A stretch of 5,616 nt of DNA from Planococcaceae bacterium UBA3370 (GTDB lineage: Bacteria > Bacillota > Bacilli > Bacillales_A > Planococcaceae): the NCBI GenBank assembly GCA_002360295.1, contig DEQI01000184.1, positions 1-5,616 of the forward strand. Reading direction: 5' to 3'. Numbering within the stretch: the first letter of the stretch is position 1; the number at the start of each line of letters is the position of its first letter. This document shows, piece after piece, positions 5,001 through 5,616 of the stretch. A model generated the notes under the pieces. The model made no database searches. It saw only the letters and a program-made list of their open reading frames with translations, and was not told where the DNA came from. The position numbers and the translations under genes are program-made.

Positions 5001-5350
5001 TTAGTTCCATGCACCTTTTGAGATCGTGACCAAATAATGGCGTTAGTGATGTTCTTCCAGTGTCATATGGTTAAGTAGTTGATATGGCGTTCACTGTTAT
5101 ATTCTGACAACCAGTTTGCCGCCAGTTCCCGCTTTTCATCCAGCGTTCTGAACAGACAAAAACCGAGTATTTTTGTTCGGTATGTCCGGTTAAAACTCTC
5201 GATAAAAGCGTTCTGCGCCAACTTACCTGATTGGGTAATCTCCAGTTTTACTACATGTTTTTCTGCGCATTACGTCCGTGTTGGATAAAAAAAATCCTGG
5301 CCATAATCTATGCGAATCATAGCTGGATAGACATGGTTTTCCGCAATCCT
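5001..5350 (-). pseudogene. Decayed IS3-family transposase (OrfB C-terminal part)
   Basis: The minus strand encodes the end of an IS3-family integrase-type transposase. RIAENHVYPAMIRIDYGQDF comes first, followed by QSGKLAQNAFIESFNRTYR, LFRTLDEKRELAANWLSEYNSERHI and, in a second frame, MTLEEHH and ISKGAWN. The Asp of RIDYG and the Glu of FIESF are exactly 35 residues apart, the D(35)E spacing of the family. The copy is dead. There is a TAA inside the catalytic block, a frameshift near 5066, another stop soon after, and the Pro-His usual after SERPH is altered. The first catalytic Asp and OrfA are missing because the IS629-type element begins at 5351. The final stop is at 5001-5003 and the element probably ended within the next 20 bp. 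Confidence 0.85.
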
Positions 5351-5616
5351 TGAACCGCCCCGGGAATCCTGGAGACTAAACTCCCTGAGAAAGAGGTAAA
5401 CAGGATGACTAAAAATACTCGTTTTTCCCCCGAAGTCCGTCAGAGGGCGATTCGTATGGTTCTGGAAAGTCAGGGCGAATATGACTCACAGTGGGCGGCA
5501 ATTTGTTCCATTGCCCCAAAGATTGGCTGTACACCGGAGACTCTGCGTGTCTGGGTACGCCAGCATGAGCGGGATACCGGAGGCGGTGATGGCGGGCTCA
5601 CCACCGCTGAACGTCA
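5351..5616 (+). mobile_element. IS629-type insertion sequence, left end (IS3 family), cut by the window edge
   Basis: The terminal inverted repeat begins TGAACCGCCCCGGGAATCCT at 5351, as in IS629/IS1203 and related IS3-family elements. The orfA start follows 54 bp in. It interrupts the older transposase relic, so it arrived later. The right end, orfB and the expected 3-bp target duplication (5348-5350 would be CCT) lie outside the window. Confidence 0.9.
5405..5616 (+). CDS. IS629-type OrfA transposase subunit, N-terminal part
   Basis: The first 70 codons of OrfA are present, beginning [20 protein letters not shown]. The protein is a helix-turn-helix DNA-binding subunit (residues about 6-60, including [19 protein letters not shown]) that recognises the element ends. 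In the complete element a programmed -1 frameshift joins it to OrfB, which carries the DDE catalytic domain. The frame is intact as far as seen and runs off the window. GAGG lies about 9 nt before the ATG. The visible sequence matches what I know of IS629/IS1203 OrfA almost residue for residue. Confidence 0.92.
   Translation, partial: MTKNTRFSPEVRQRAIRMVLESQGEYDSQWAAICSIAPKIGCTPETLRVWVRQHERDTGGGDGGLTTAER

Noticed and set aside
5079..5288. 69-codon plus-strand frame
   Set aside because: It is the antisense of the IS3-family transposase relic, whose D(35)E motif on the minus strand is convincing.
1..5616. CRISPR array, tRNA, rRNA or replication origin with iterons
   Set aside because: No regularly spaced repeats, cloverleaf sequence or iteron series is visible anywhere in the window.

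Overview
The window looks like a virulence-plasmid segment from an extraintestinal or avian-pathogenic type Escherichia coli (ColV/ColBM-type plasmid; the same block also travels to related enterobacteria). The basis is three recognisable genes side by side on the minus strand: an omptin protease (plasmid ompT, also called arlC), hlyF, and a mig-14-like gene (arlA in adherent-invasive E. coli). This trio is an established ColV-type virulence block. The DNA is AT-rich with insertion-sequence debris at the right edge, as expected of an accessory region.

Layout, left to right. Positions 2-115 hold the tail of an open frame entering from the left on the plus strand. Positions 116-323 are non-coding and carry a perfect 30-bp palindrome and a hairpin that may terminate the hlyF/mig-14 transcript. 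mig-14 (324-1232) and hlyF (1295-2404) are minus-strand genes 62 bp apart and probably form one operon read hlyF then mig-14. Positions 2405-2836 are non-coding and contain the hlyF promoter region with a PhoP-box-like site, and the ompT terminator. ompT follows (2837-3790, minus), with a consensus PhoP box upstream at 3875-3891. From 3894 to 4283 lies an orphan plus-strand frame of unknown function. It ends 2 bp from a minus-strand relic (4286-4381) that reads like the end of an outer-membrane beta-barrel. An AT-rich gap follows, then a small unknown exported-looking protein (4650-4913, minus). Last come a decayed IS3-family transposase (5001-5350, minus) and the left end of an IS629-type element (5351 to the window end).

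How the genes fit together. All three recognised products are tied to the cell envelope and to survival against host defence. OmpT cleaves cationic peptides at the surface. Mig-14 homologues protect against antimicrobial peptides from the inner-membrane side. HlyF is a cytoplasmic reductase-like enzyme linked to outer-membrane vesicle release. PhoP-box-like sites ahead of both the hlyF operon and ompT suggest that the PhoP/PhoQ system, which responds to low Mg2+ and cationic peptides, controls the whole block. This is inferred from motif matches only. The core cluster is already known. The less explained material is the orphan frame at 3894-4283, the beta-barrel relic, the small protein with its operator-like promoter, and the structured non-coding stretches.
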